Below, in pieces: positions 1 to 14,000 of a DNA stretch of 64,000 bases. This DNA comes from Dastarcus helophoroides (lineage: Eukaryota > Arthropoda > Insecta > Coleoptera > Bothrideridae). The notes under the pieces were generated by a model. The model was not told the origin of the DNA, searched no databases, and saw only the letters and a list, made by a program, of their open reading frames with translations. The position numbers and the translations under genes were made by a program. Location of the stretch: the NCBI GenBank assembly GCA_028583605.1, contig CM053336.1, positions 20,507,004 through 20,571,003 on the forward strand, in the 5' to 3' direction. How positions within the stretch are numbered: position 1 is the stretch's first letter; every line of letters starts with the position of its first letter.

Positions 1-3000
1 CTCAACATTTAAAAAAAGTCGAAATTTTGATATGTCTGATCTGTCCAAAAAATCAAAATTTTGAGGAAAAGTTTTAGTATTTAAGAATATTCAATTTGAA
101 ATTGTCAGAAAAAAATCTAACTCTCTATTTCAAAATTTGCTAGTTTTGTTGATTTACAAAATTTTCAATAGTGAGTCGAAATTTAGAAGAAAGTGAAAGT
201 TTGAAAAAAATCGAATTTAAAAAAGTAAAAATTCAGATAAAAGTGAAAATTTCGAAGTGTTAAGTTTTTATTAAAAACGCCAAAATTTTGAGGAAATAAT
301 TTCAGGAATTTTCGAAATATTAAAAAAATTCAAGTTTTGAGAAAAAATCTGATTTTTGATATCTGATCTTTCTGAAAAAGTCACCATTTCGAAGCAAAGT
401 GGAAATATTTAAGAAAAATCCAACTGAAAAGTCGAAATTGTCATAGGAAATCTAACTCGGCATTACAAAATTTCCTAGTTTTGTTGATTTACGAAATTTT
501 GAAAAGAAGTCAAAATTTAGAAGAAAGTGAAATTTTGAAAAAGCATCGAATTTTAAAAAACTCATAATTTTGAAAAAGGTAAAAATTTAGATAAAAGTGG
601 AAATTTCGAAATGTCGATTTTTTATTTAAAACGTCAAAATTTTGAGAAAAAAAATGTCGAGAAAAAGTCGAAATTTTCACAAAAAAGTCTAAATTTTCAC
701 AAAAAATCGTAATTTTGAAACACTAGAAATATGGAAATGTCGAAATTTTTAAGAGGTCAAAATTTTCAGAGTTGAAATTTAAAAATATTTAAAAAACTCG
801 ACTTTTGAGAAAAAGTCTAAAATTTAATATGTCTGATCTTTCTGAAAGTCAAAATTTCGATGAAAAGTTTGAAATATTTGAGAAAAGTCCAACTTTCGAA
901 AAATAGAAATGGTCATAGTTTTAGTATTTAAGAAAAAGCCAACTTGAAATTGTCAGAAAAAATCTAACTCGGCTTTTCAAAATTTCCTACTTTTGTTGTT
1001 TTACGAAATTTTCAATAATAAGTCAAAATATAGAAGAAAGGGAAATTAAAAAAAAATCGAATTTTAAAAAACTCAAAATTTTAAAAATAGGTAATTTGGA
1101 TAAAAGTGAAAATTTCGAAATGTCGATTTTTTTTATTAAAAACGTCAAAATTTTGAAGAAAAAATTTTCGAGAAAAAATCGAAATTTTAACAGAAAAAGT
1201 CGAAATTTTCACGAAAAAAGTCATAATTTGGAAACACTAAAATTTCGAAATGCTAGAAATTTCGAAATGTCGAAATTTTTAAAAAGTTAAAATTTTCAAA
1301 AGGTCGACATTTTCAAAATATTTAAACTAGAGTTTTGAGAAAAAGTCTAAATTTTGATGTCCGATTTTTCTGAAAAAAAGTCAAAATTTGGGGGAAAAGC
1401 TGAAATATTTGAGGAAAATCCGACTTTCGAAAAGTCGAAATTGTCATAAGAAATCGAACTCGGCATTTCAAAATTTGCTCGTTTTGTTGATTTACGAAAT
1501 TTTCAATAACTCGAAATTTAGAAGAAAGTGAAATTTTGAAAAAGAATCGAATTTTAAAAAATTGATAATTTTGAAAAAGTTAAATTAGACAACAATGGAA
1601 ATTTGGAGGTGTCGATTTTTTATTAAAAATTCAAAATTTTGAGGAAAAAATTTCGAAAAAAAGTCAAAATTGTTATAAGAAATCGAACTCGACATTTCAA
1701 AATTTACTTGTTTTGTTGATTTACGAAATTTTCAATAAGTCAAAATTTAGAAGAAATGGAAATTTTGAAAAAGAAGCGAATTTTAAAAAATTGATAATTT
1801 TGAAAAAGTTAAATTAGACAACAATGGAAATTTGGAGGTGTCGATTTTTTATTAAAAATTCAAAATTTTGAGGAAAAAATTTCGAAAAAAACTTGAAATT
1901 TTCACAAAAAGTCAGAATTTGGACGCACTAGAAATTTTGCAATGTTAAAATTTTCGAAAGGACGAAATTTTCAAAAAGTCGAAATTTTCAAAATGTTTAA
2001 AAAACGCAAATTTTGAGAAAAAGTCTAACTTGATATGTCTGATCTTTCTGAGAAAAGTCAAAATTCCGAGGAAAAGTTGAAATATATAAGAAAAATCCAA
2101 CTTTCGTAAAGTCGAAATTGTAAACAAATCGAACTTGGCATTTTAAAATTTCCTACTTTTGTTGATTTACGAAATTTTCAATAATAAATCAAAATTTAGA
2201 AGTCAAATTTTGAAAAGACTCGAATTTTAAAAAACTCATAATTTCGAACAAGGTAACAATTTAGATAAAAGTGGAAATTTTGAAATGTCGATTTTTTGTT
2301 AAAAACGTCTAAGTGTTGAGGAAAAAAATTTCGAGAAAAAATCGAAATTTTCACAAAAACAGTCAAAATTTAAAAAAAAGGTCAAAATTTTCACGAAAAG
2401 TCATAATTTGGAAACACTAAAAACTTTGAAATGTCGGAATTTTCAAGAGGTCAAAATTTTCAAAAAGTCAAACTTTTCAAAATATTTAAAAACTCAAGTT
2501 TTGAAAAAAAGTCTAAATTTTTCTAAATCATTAAAAGTCAAAATTTCCAGGAAAAGTTGAACTGTTTAAATCCAATTTTCAAAAAATCGAAATTGTGATA
2601 AGAAATCTAACTTTGCATTTCAGTACTTCCTCCTTTTGTTGATTTACGAAATTTTCAACAATAAATCAAAATTTAGAAGAAAGTGAAATTTAGGAAAATA
2701 ATCAAATATTAAAAAACTCATAATTTTGAAAAGGGTAAAAATTCAGATAAAAGTGGTAATTTGGAAATGCCGGGTTTTTATTAAAAACGTCAACATTTCG
2801 AGAAAAAGTCGAAGTTCTCACAAAAAAGGTAAAATACGATAAAAAGTCAAAATTTGCAAAACAAGTCATAATACAGAAACAGAAATTTTGAAATGTCGAA
2901 ATTTTCAAGAAGTCGAAAATTTCAAAATATTTTTGGGCCCAAATTTTGATAAAATGGGAAAAGTGCAAGATTCTAATGATCCTTAAAAAAATATAGAATT

Positions 3001-3130
3001 CGAGAAAAAGTCGAAATATTTAAGAAAAATCTTTTCGAAAAAAAGTCGAAATATTTAAGAAAAATCTTTTCGAAAAAAAGTCGAAATATTTAAGAAAAAT
3101 CAAATTTTTGAATAAAATCGAAACGGTCAA
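1..3130. repeat. A-rich-strand AT array with roughly 480 bp higher-order repeat
   Basis: Degenerate units such as GAAAAAGTCGAAATTTTGA run throughout. A marker segment (GTTGATTTACGAAATTTTC) recurs at about 148, 483, 995, 1486, 1715, 2161 and 2638, so a longer unit of roughly 330-510 bp has been duplicated. A 229 bp tandem duplication is nearly exact at 1548-1776 and 1777-2005. Probably intron of eIF4G. No exon seen. Confidence 0.8.
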
Positions 3131-4480
3131 AAAAATCGAACCCGACATTTCAAAATTTCCTCATTTTTATTAAATTCCCATTTTTTGCTTCAAAAATTCT
3201 ACTTTTTCTCGAGTCTTCGCTGTAGAAGTTTCTACCTTTTTTGAAAATGTTGACTTTTTGAAAATTTCGGCTCGCGAACTAGTTTTAAAAATTTTTACCT
3301 TCTGAAAAGTATTAGTTTTTAAGAAATTTTAAAATTCCATATTCATTTTCAAATTTCTATTTTTGTTAAATTTCTACTTTTTCTAAAAAATTCAGTTACA
3401 TTTTTTTTTGTAAATTTCGACTCGTAATTACGAATTTTTGTAAAATTTGACATAGACTTTGAAAAATTCTTCTATTTTTTAATGTACACTTTTTTGCAAA
3501 TTTTGACTCAAAAATTTCAAGTTTTTTCAATATTTAATTTGCCTACAAGTTTTTAAATTTCGGCATTTCAAAATTTTCAATTTTTTTCCCAAAATTTCTA
3601 CTTTCTTGGAATCTTAAGTTTTTTCAAAATTTTGACATGTTGAAAATTTCTATTTTTTGTTGTTGAAAATTTTGATTTTTTTTTGTAAATTTGACTTGAT
3701 TTGAAAATTTCAACTTTTTTTTTGTTTGATAATTTCGATTTTTTTAATATTTTGACTTTTAAAATTGCGAGTTTCCGAAAAAATTCAATTTTTGAACATA
3801 ACAGGTTTTTTAAATTTCGACTTTTAAAATGTTCAGTTTTTTCAAATTCCAATTTTTTAATGAAGTTTCTACTTTTTCCTTTTAGTTCTAAGTCTATTTT
3901 TTTGACAACTTGGACTTTTCGAAATTGTCGACTCTTTGGAAATTCCGACTTTTTCGCAAATTTTCGACTATTTAGAAATTTTGACATTATTTTTGTTGTT
4001 GAAAATGTCGGTTTATTTTTTGAAGAAAATTTCGACCCTCAACATTTTATCTTTTTTTAATTTTTGAATTTAAAAATTTCGGTTGGTTAAAAATATTGAG
4101 GTTTTTTCAAAATTTTTATTTATGCTAAAAATGTCGATTTTCTTAAAATTTTGATTTTCTTGTTATTTTCGATTTCTCTTCAAAAATGCTACCTTTTTTA
4201 AAAATTTAAACTTTTTAAAATGTAGAGTTTTTAAATTTTTGACTGTTTGAAAATTTCAACTTTTTTTTTTAAATTTGTTGAAATTTTTAGATTATTTCGT
4301 AAATCATGACTTTTTGAATAGTTCAGCTTTTTTTGAAAATTTTATTTGGACTTCGTTTGATAAATCCGACGTTTCAGATTTCGTTTTGATAATTTATTTT
4401 GTATCTTTAAAGTTTTTCATTTTTTTTTGTTTGAAAATTTCGGTATTGCAAGCTTTCTGTTGTTTGTCAGATAGCTTTTA
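3131..4480. repeat. T-rich-strand AT array
   Basis: The same low-complexity vocabulary as 1-3130 but on the other strand: TTTTTGAAAATTTCGAC and TTTCAAAATTT units. The switch of polarity near 3130-3170 is abrupt. No coding signal. Confidence 0.75.
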
Positions 4481-4931
4481 CTAAACACTTTGTGGCAACA
4501 TTTTACGAAGCTATCTAATAAGGATAGACTTTTCCAAGTTAACTAGTAGGGAACATTCATTACCGTCATTAACAGTGGCCCACTAAAAGGAAACATCTAC
4601 AAACATTCCTGTATGGCTGTATATGGAACATGAAAAATCTCATACAAACTTACGAACATGTTTATTTGAAGTTCATCCCTGCTGCAAAAGTAACCCCATT
4701 AAGTACTTGTTTATTTCGTTTATAGTACCCCCACCAAAAAAGGTATTATGTTTCACAAATGCCTAACTGATTTTCGATTTCTCCGAATAGGATTGCAGCA
4801 ATGACTTCTTTCTTCTACCTGTATACTCTATTAGAATTGATTTGAAATTATTCGAAGTTGAAGACAGAATACAGAAATTAATACACATTTCAAGTTAACT
4901 TCGCAGTATGAATACATTTAATTCATTACAG
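4481..4931. other. Unique-looking sequence before the first eIF4G exon
   Basis: Ordinary mixed sequence, probably intron or 5' UTR. It contains the in-frame ATG at 4908 that would extend the first exon by eight codons. Nothing else recognised. Confidence 0.4.
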
Positions 4932-5033
4932 TTCGTTCCGCAAACTTCTGTCAGGACAGCACAACCGAGTTACTTTAATAGATCAGCAGGCCCTCCTAGT
5001 CAAACACAAAGGATGCCAAATCAACAGCACCGG
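4932..5033 (+). CDS. eIF4G: eIF4G exon 1 of those seen (N-terminal)
   Basis: This exon has 34 codons in phase 0 ([15 protein letters not shown]...), rich in Gln, Ser and Pro. The donor GTAAGT follows at 5034. On the left, TTACAG at 4926-4931 can act as an acceptor, but the frame stays open back to ATG at 4908-4910 and would read [13 protein letters not shown] cannot decide between an internal exon and a start exon. No CpG-rich promoter-like stretch precedes it, which slightly favours an internal exon. Confidence 0.75.
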
Positions 5034-8000
5034 GTAAGTAACTCGCCCCCATCTTGAAAATTGTCAGAAATACTGAGCACTTCTGATTTTGTCAAAATTA
5101 CGGAACTGCGGATATTTTGACCGAATATCGGAGTTTTTAATGTCTCAGGATCTTGTCCATCTTTTTTCGTCCTTGACAAGTATTAAGCATTTTTTTTTCT
5201 GTTTAGGCTCAACAACAGATATATCCGGCTGCGGCAGCCCAGGCCGCCCAGTATCTGCAAATGCCCGTCGCCCAGATGTACCTTACCACGAATCCCATGC
5301 AATATTACAGTGCGGGACAGAGACCGCAGAATTTCGTACAATCGACCGGTTTGCCGATGTACCAGGGACAACACCTTCCGACGTACCCGGGATTTGCCAC
5401 GCCGACACAAGCCACATCAGCTGTTCCTTGTAAGTACAATCAGAAATTTTCAAACTACTGTTAAAATAACTCCCCTGGTAAAATGCACTCATAAGAGACC
5501 GACCGCTTCGGCGTTAATTAGTTTTGGTCTCGGTGATCAAAATTTACCGAAACGTCGACCCAGCTAAAATTCCAATTTTAAACTCTGAATTTTGAAGAGT
5601 AGAAATTTAGAAAACAAATTTGACATTTAAGTTAAAATAATTCGCATTTTAATTACAAGGTTTTGTCCTAAAACATGAATATTCGTTTTTTTATCATTTA
5701 AATCCTAAGTTAAAAGTTTGACATTTTTTAAAATTCATTTTGTTTACATTTTTGAATTTTTTTAAAAATTTCGAAATTGATATTTTTCTCAACCTTTAAA
5801 TTCGAAGTGTGGTTTTTCTACAAATATTGGCTCTCTTTTCTCAGAATTCAGAGTTCTGCGTGGAATTTTGATTTATTTCTCTGGACATTTTTTACCGAAA
5901 AGACTCGAAATTTATGCACAATTTCCATTTAGTCACCAAATTTTCGATTTTTTCTCGAAATTTTTCTCCTTAAATTTCAATTTTTTTTTGTCAAACTTCG
6001 GCTTAAACTTGAAAATTATACTTTTTTTTTCAAAATCGTCCTAAACTTCGGCTCAGTCAAAACTTCAGATTTCAAATTACTCCGACTTTCAGGAAGATTG
6101 AAAATGTTGAAAAAAAGGAACTCGAAATTTATGTGAAAATAATAGGCAAAATTTTTTAAAAATTTTAATTCGAAGATTCCATTATTTTCTCGCAAAAATT
6201 ATACTTATTGTTAGAATCGAAATTTTGAGAATTTTCTTTGCGAGTTCATATACATTATAAAATTTTGATTTATTTTTGTTTATTAATATCGTTTTCAAAC
6301 CTATATCTTCAAAAGAAAAAAGGCTTTTTCTAGAAAAATGTCTTGTTTTTTTTTAAGATTTTCAAAGAATTTTAACGAATTTTTTTCGAAATTTTGAGAG
6401 CAGCAGTCAAAATTTCTGTTTTTAATCATACAATTTGCAGTATCTGAAATTTGACGATTTTAAGGAAACTAAAATTTTGTCAAAAAAAATCTTAGGGCCG
6501 GCATTACCACCCACTCCTGCTGTAAGACTGAAACATAAAAATCTGATAAACAGCAGTTTATTTATTTGTATATTATTAGCACGCTCCCAATTCAGACATG
6601 TTACTAATAGTTCAAGTTAGCACATTCGTTTCCAGTTTCATTTTATCCGATGCCAAGGCCTGGCCCCCCGCAAGCCGCAGCAACGGTGCCTTCCAATCAA
6701 ACGCAAACATCGCTCACCAACATGCCGATGGCACAACCCGTTCAACAGCACGCTTCCTTCACCACTAAGCAGCCGAAAAGGAGGCCGAACGCCATCGCCG
6801 TCATAGATCCTCTGACAGGTACATAGATATTCATTTATACAAGGTGCCCATTTTGAACCCCCACCTTCTCTACTTTATTTGACAAACTACGATGTTGGTT
6901 AAAACCTGTTGGTATTTAACACCCAACATAGTAGGAATAAAATCTGTGCCAATTTTTCGACCCTCACGAAAAATGGGCACAACAACCCCAGAAGGGCGCC
7001 TTGACTTTCATTTATTTCTGAGGAGCGCTAGTCGTGGAGGCGTTGCAAATACACGAAACGAATTTGTTGTTTAGGTACCGACCGATTGAACGAAATCTAT
7101 GAGCAACAGGACACATCACATCCGCCGTCCGGTGAATCGTCCGCAAGGCAGACGCCTCAGCCTCAATCGACGCACGACGTGAGTAAAGAGGTGCAAGCAC
7201 AATTCGCCCAACAGGTGGCGCAGGCGATGAGCAGTGAGACCGATAACGATCTGCGCTCGAGCACGTCTGGCGAAATGGACTCGACTTTGTATCATTCATC
7301 AGAACAGGCTGTGCAACACTCCAATAGAATTGACCAAATAGTGCAATCAAGTAACTTAAAGGTAATTTTTTTTATTTTAGTCTGACATTGATTCCAATAT
7401 TTTGACAAAATCTGTATTCTTAAGACTGTAGATTAAACTTTGAACTTTTTTTTGTGTGGACTGTGATTTTCTAGTGTATTTTTTCCCGCTGAACACGAAT
7501 CTGAAGTCAAAATTGGAGGTCAATGAGCAAATAATCTAGGAAAACCCAAAAAACCGATGTCGCGATACTTTTATCAGTTTTTTTAGGGTTTTCTCGATTA
7601 TTTTGCTCATTGATCCCCAATTTTGCCTTTAGGTACGTGTTCAGCGGGGAAAAATACCCTAGAAAATGATGATCGTGTCCCCATACATACCATTTTTTGT
7701 GGGGCTATGTTATTATTACTATATAATTTCAAGTTTTGAATTTTAAACATGGCAACTTGTTAACCCTTTAAATGTGGCTGTCATCAATAGACTATGCAGC
7801 GCGACTCCTTCGTGAGCTACGGGTGCCGTCAATAAGCAGTTTAACAAACTGAACAAAGATCGAGTGTGACTTATGTCGATTCTGTCATAAAATCATGTCG
7901 AACCTAATTTCTATTAGAAATAGATTTACAGTTACTTTTTTAGCATTTATTTTGCGTCGCTATTAATGCTTTTGTGGAAATATTTCCGTAGTTAAAGGGT

Positions 8001-11000
8001 CAAAGAATTCAACCTTTTTGAAAATTTTGATTTAAAAAAACGACTTTTTTAAATTTTGACTTTAAAAATCAATTTTTCTCAAAATTTGATTTTTTTTGAA
8101 AATTCAGATATTTTTGAAAATTTAGATTTTTTTGGTTCCACTTTTTTCAAGATTTTGGTTTTTTTAAGAGTTGCATTTTTTTTAATTTTAATATTTTTTG
8201 AATATTCAGACTTTCAAAATTGCAAATTTTCTTAAATGTACGATTTTTAGAAGAATTCAAATTATTTTGAAAATTTAAAATTTTGATTTGTTTTGATGTT
8301 TGATTCTATTGAGAATTTTGAATTTTTTTCAAAACTTCGAACTTATTCTCAAAATTTAATAATTTTGACCTTTTTTAGAAAACAATGTAGATTTTTATGT
8401 TTATCTTTTTCGATTATTAAACTTTTTCAAAATTTACCCTTTTTTAACAGTTAAACCTTTCTGCGACATTTTCTCGAAATCCTAACTTTGTGTGTGTGAA
8501 ATATTCTATTTTTTTTCTACTTTTTTTTTTCAAAATTTCTTAATTTCGACTTTTTTTGAAGAATTTTACTTTTTTTAAAGTTGCGAATGTTTTTGAAAAT
8601 TTCATTTTGAAAAGTTAGATTTTTTTTGAAAATTTGGACATTTTGGATTTATACGTTTTTCAAACTTACACTTTTTAAAAAATATGGTTTTGTCCTAGAA
8701 ATTTTACCTCCTGTTTGGCGACTAAATTTTATCTTTTTGTTATGTCCAAATATCGAAATATTTTTAAAAAACTCTCAATTTTGTTAAAAAGACATTTTTT
8801 CAATCTTTTTTTGTTGAAAATTGAACATTTTCTGAACTTAAATTTAGCCTTTTTGTAAATTTACCTTTTTCAAAATTTCAATGTTTTTTCCTAAGAGTTT
8901 TGGTTTATTTTGAAACATTGACTACTATTTTTAAAATTTGGCTTTTTCAAAGTTTCAATTTTTTTTCAAAAATTAGGTTTTTTTGGAAATCTTGAATTTT
9001 CTAAAGATTTCGTTGTTTTTTCAAAATTTCCGCTGTTTCAAAATTTTTACTTTTTTCGAAACTGTCAAGTTTCTTGTAAACTGGACTTTCTAAACATTCC
9101 GATGTTTTAAAATTTTGAAAATTTTGCAAAATTTTACTTTTTCGAAATAGAAAATTTTGCAAAATTTCACTTTAAATTTTTTGTACTTTTCAACAATTAT
9201 TCTTCAAAATGTTGTATTTTTGCACACTAGATTTTTTTATTTAATTTTCAATTGTTTTTTAAATGGCGAATTTTTTTAATGCCGATTTTTTTTGAAATAT
9301 TCGATTTTTCATCAAACCTTTATAAAATTTTTGACATTTTTCAAAATGTTGATATATTTTTTGAGAACTGTACATTTTTCAAAATTAAAATTTTTTTCTT
9401 TTAGAATTTCCAATTAAAATTTCCGACTTATTTCAAAAATTTAACTATTCGAAATTTGGATTTTTTGAAAATTATAACTTCAAAATTTTGTCACTTTCAA
9501 ATGTTCAAATTTTTAAAATTGTTGATTTCTTCAAAATTTTGAATTTTTTCTTTAATTTCGATGTCTTTCGATAATCTTGACTGTTTCTGAAAATTTTAAC
9601 GTTCTATGAAAATTTTGACATTTTTCAAAATTCCGACATTTTTCAAATTTTTGACGTTTTGAAAAGTTATGGCTTCAGCATTAATGAATATTTTCAGAAC
9701 TTTAAACTTTTTTGAAAATCTAGGGTATTTTTTATTATTTTTTGGCTTTTTGCAAAATTTAAACTTTCTTTAAAAATTTCGACTTTTTTGAAAATTCCGT
9801 TTATTTTTAAAATTCTGACTGTTACTGTTTCGAAAATTTGGAACTTCTTGAAAATTTCGGCCACTTTTTAAGATTCCGCTTTTTTTTTAAATTTAACCTT
9901 TTTTAAAATCAACTTTTTCAAATGCCGATTTTTAAAAAAAAATCTCCTTTCTGCATACAAATATGAATACTTCGCAAATAAATTACAGAGAATATCCTTT
10001 CTTGAAGTTGTGATTTTTTCCAAAATTTTAATTTAGACCATTTTTAAAAATGTCAATTTTTGTAATAATTTTGGTTTTTATTCAGTATTTAGATTTTGGA
10101 AAAATTCGGCTTTTTTAAAAATGTTGAATCAAAAAAAAGATCAAAAGTGACGAAAAAAAATCTGAAGTTATCCTTAAAATTTTTGAAATTTTGCCCCTTT
10201 CTTCGCAAATTTTCCACTTTTATTGCTAGAATTAAAGTTCGAAATTTCCATATTTTCCTTAAAAAATTGAATAAAGCCCAAATTTGTAAAATAATGCATA
10301 ATCTCGAAATTTTGCTGTTTTTCACTTTTCAATTTTGAAAAAAATCGACAATTTCAAAACAAATTGTCGATTTTTATGGAAATTTCGAGTTTTAATTCTA
10401 GGAATTAAAGTGGTTTGCGAAAAAAAGGATTTCAACAAAATTAAGGATAATTTCAGATTTTTTTTCACCAATTTTGATCTTTTTTTTTCTTAAAGTTCGA
10501 CTTTAAAACGAAACATCAAGGATAAGTGTTTATTAATTTTATTTAACATAATGTTTCGACCAATGAGAGTGAGTCCACCATGAAGAATAATCGAGGATTA
10601 AGTCAAAATATTCGGACACAAGTTCAAGAAACATATTCAAAAAAATTTGAAATGCGTTCCGTAAATTAGAAATTTGAGATAAAATTTTGAACGTATTTTT
10701 TAAAATTTCAGTTTTAAAGTCAAAATTTTAAGAAAATGTATAAGAAAATTTGCGTTTACAATCGAAATATTAAGTGAAAAGCAAAGTGTTCAAAAAGAAA
10801 GAAAGGAATTACATTTCACCGAATTTATTTAAAAAAATTAAGATTAGCCTCGAAATTCTCAGAAAAAACCGAAATTACTGGAAGAAATTGAAATGTCGAA
10901 CAGCTCGAAAAATCCAAAATGAAGTAAAAAACCTTTACGAAAAGTTAAATTTCAGGAAAACTAAATATTTACCAAGAAAACCCAAAAAAAGCAATATTTT

Positions 11001-14000
11001 TTGAAATGTCTGTTTGCTTCAAAATTGTAGAAACTTAGAATAATGGGGGGAAAACGAAATTTTCAAGACTTGTTTTGTGTGGTAATCTGTTGAGGAAAAA
11101 ATCACAGATCAAGATTAAGGTCGAAATTTTTAGGTTGATTGAGGTCGACACTTTAGGAAAAACAGAACACTTTTGAGTGTCGATTTTTAGAAAAACGTCG
11201 AAGTTTCCAAAAAAAATCATAACATACAACAAAAAATCAAAATTTGGATAAAAAAATTCTACATTTCAATATTTAATCTTTCAAAGAAAAAAAAATTGAA
11301 ATCACCAGAAAAAATCCAGATTCCCAACTTTAAAGTTTAAATTGTAAGTTTTTGAATTGATATTTGAAATTTGAAGAAGGTCTTTTGAATTTATAAAAAA
11401 AGATACCGGATTTAGCTAAACTCGGGTACCAAATTTCGATTTTGTGTTCTGAATTTCCATTTTTTTTCTTAACGTTGTTATTAAAAAATTCATTGTTCAA
11501 AAAATTATAATATCTACATACACAACTCGTCCTGATTACATAAACATTCTGTTAAAATACTCCCAGTATAAATCTCCGTGGGTTTTTTTTTTTCAATCGA
11601 GATTTGTCTTCACATTCTACTCTCAATGCTTCAAAGGCATAGGGTTATCCTTTACTACTGGATAGTGTTGGGCTATTCGAATACAAGTTGTGAGATGTAT
11701 TCGATTCTACCAAGATCTCGAATACATCCGATTCTTAACTGAAGTATTCGAATACTCCCAGAGTCCGTAAGTTGAAGTGAGAATATGAATAGAATCGGGT
11801 TCTCGTCTCGCGCAAGCAATATCTCATCATCGCATGATTCATAAGTTCTCGGGTACTTGCTTGTATTCGAATACAAAATGTGTATTTGAATACAAAATGT
11901 GTATTCGAATACAAAATATGTATTCGAATACAAAATATATATTCGAGATTGTGGTAGACCCATACAACAAAACATTAGAATGCTGAGTAGTGAATAGAAT
12001 CGGTCTCCTAACTACGCTACATCTCCGATTCTTAACTTCTCGGATGTTGAATACTGTACCTGATTCTTCTATTCGAGATCTTAGACATGCATTATTGAAT
12101 GCGTATTGTATTCGAGATCATTTTTATCTGGGATGGTTGGTTACGCATTATGTTCGCACACTCCTGCATTCAAATATGTACCTAATTTTTAATTTATTGC
12201 TTCATCCTTCTCATAAAATTATTAAATAACGAAATGCTTAAGTACTCTTTAAAATTTGGCTCTCAATTTTAATAATAAAATTTAACAATATCAGGAAATA
12301 CAGTGCCAATATGCGAATCCAATCAAAGTTAATGATACGTATGTGAATTCTAAAGCTTCAAGATTTATTTATACTAAGAAATTTGTATATATTCAATTAG
12401 GGAATTACCGATTACGGGCGTAGGTACATAAGTACTGAAATCGAAAGTCATATCTCGCCACCACATACCTCGAATAGGCCGCCAAGACAATTTTTCTAGT
12501 AGGTATTTTATTATCCCATAATTCGATTCTTTGTATTCGAATACTTATTCGATTCTCAAAATTATTCGAATTCAATGTATTCGATTCTGAAAATCGTTCG
12601 ATTATTCCAACACTACTACTGGATACTACTTAAAAATATTGCTAATTTAACTGATAATTTAGGTATCAATGTAATAATGACAACTAATTGTTTTAGGTTC
12701 AAGCTAAAGAATACACTCCGAATACTGCCAAAGAAACACCCATAGTGTCGGCGAATTGCGACGCAGTAGAAGTGACGTTACCCAATAAGCAGTCGAAAGA
12801 CAGGGAGAGCCCGGCGAAGGGCAGAAAACAGAGGGAGCAATTCCATAAGGAGCCATCGAAGGAGTCGATCAGTAAAGACTTCCATTCGACTGATAAGCTC
12901 CCCTCGTCTGTGAAAGAGGAGAGCAAGAGCAAAGATAGCCTCCAGATAGGTGGCTCTTCGTCGCATTTGCCGCATAAGGATGTCAAAGATGACAAAAAGG
13001 CGAAGAGAGACAGCAAAAGTGAAATCAAGGTGCCTAATGTAGAATCAAGTGATAGCTTTCCCATTCCCCAATCCAACACACAATCTGAAGTTGATACGAG
13101 CGTGAGTGCAACTGGTAAGTCTTCCGTTTTTGATTATAAATTTTATTATTGTGGACCTGTGGTTTAATTCAATACAGAAAACTAAAATGTTTTCTCCTGA
13201 TCTAGTTGTAAACAGGGTGTGCTCATTCATCGTGCATTAGAATTATATCCCAAACTCGATATGAATATAGAACTTCCAAATTAGGCTGTTTTCATATTTT
13301 ATTTCTAAATATTCAAAAACTATTAATGGCAGATTGTTTCCTATTATTTTAATCAGCAGCAGCACTTTGTAGCAGAATATGCAAGAATAGGGTGTTTTTG
13401 TTTGTAAATACTGTATGTTTCACCCTGTATATTTAAAAATAATTTTAAATTCTGCTTCTAATAGGAGTGTACTCTTGTACCAAAGTATTTTTGTCATCGA
13501 AAAAATTCCAAGTGCCACAGGGGATTACCTTTTGGTACCCATTTGTAGAAAATTCAAGGTAGGTATGACGTTATTTTAGGCGTTATTCGGATAAAGTGTG
13601 TCATGGGGTAACAGGGATCTTACAAAAGGGCGAAAATGGTGTGTCGCATCGAAAGAACGATGCTTAATGTTTATTGTTCTGAAAATTATATAAAAATGCG
13701 AAAAATGTCAATAAGACGGGACATTGACATTCGAATTTTGAAGTAGTCGACATTTTGAGATTAAACTCGAAATTTCGGAGAAAAAAATATCCTGAAAATT
13801 TAGAATTGAATCTGAAAATTTCAAAAACGGTTAACCACGAAATTTTAGGTGTAAATTAAAATTTTGAGAAAAAGGTGGCTATTAAAAAAAAATAAATTCA
13901 TAAATAAATGTCATTAATTATCGAAACTTTAGGAAAAAGGTAAACATTTTAAATTAAATAAATTTCGGAATTTACAGAAACTAATTTTCCAGATAAAGCG

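Noticed and set aside
1..3130. CRISPR-like regular repetition
   Set aside because: Units are degenerate with no constant repeat and unique spacer pattern, and the context is a eukaryotic intron.
5493..5532. GAGACC...GGTCTC palindrome as a tRNA or riboswitch
   Set aside because: No cloverleaf or known structure; too short to call.
5183..5567. Overlapping frames around exon 2 on both strands
   Set aside because: Only the frame reading [11 protein letters not shown] joins its neighbours in phase and resembles eIF4G.
10089..11004. Several Lys/Phe/Asn-rich frames in AT arrays
   Set aside because: Products of AAA/TTT-rich low-complexity sequence; the same happens in every array of the window.
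12699..12975. Leu/Ser-rich - strand open frames opposite exon 5
   Set aside because: Antisense of a Lys/Glu/Ser-rich exon gives Leu/Ser/Phe-rich readings; no independent evidence.
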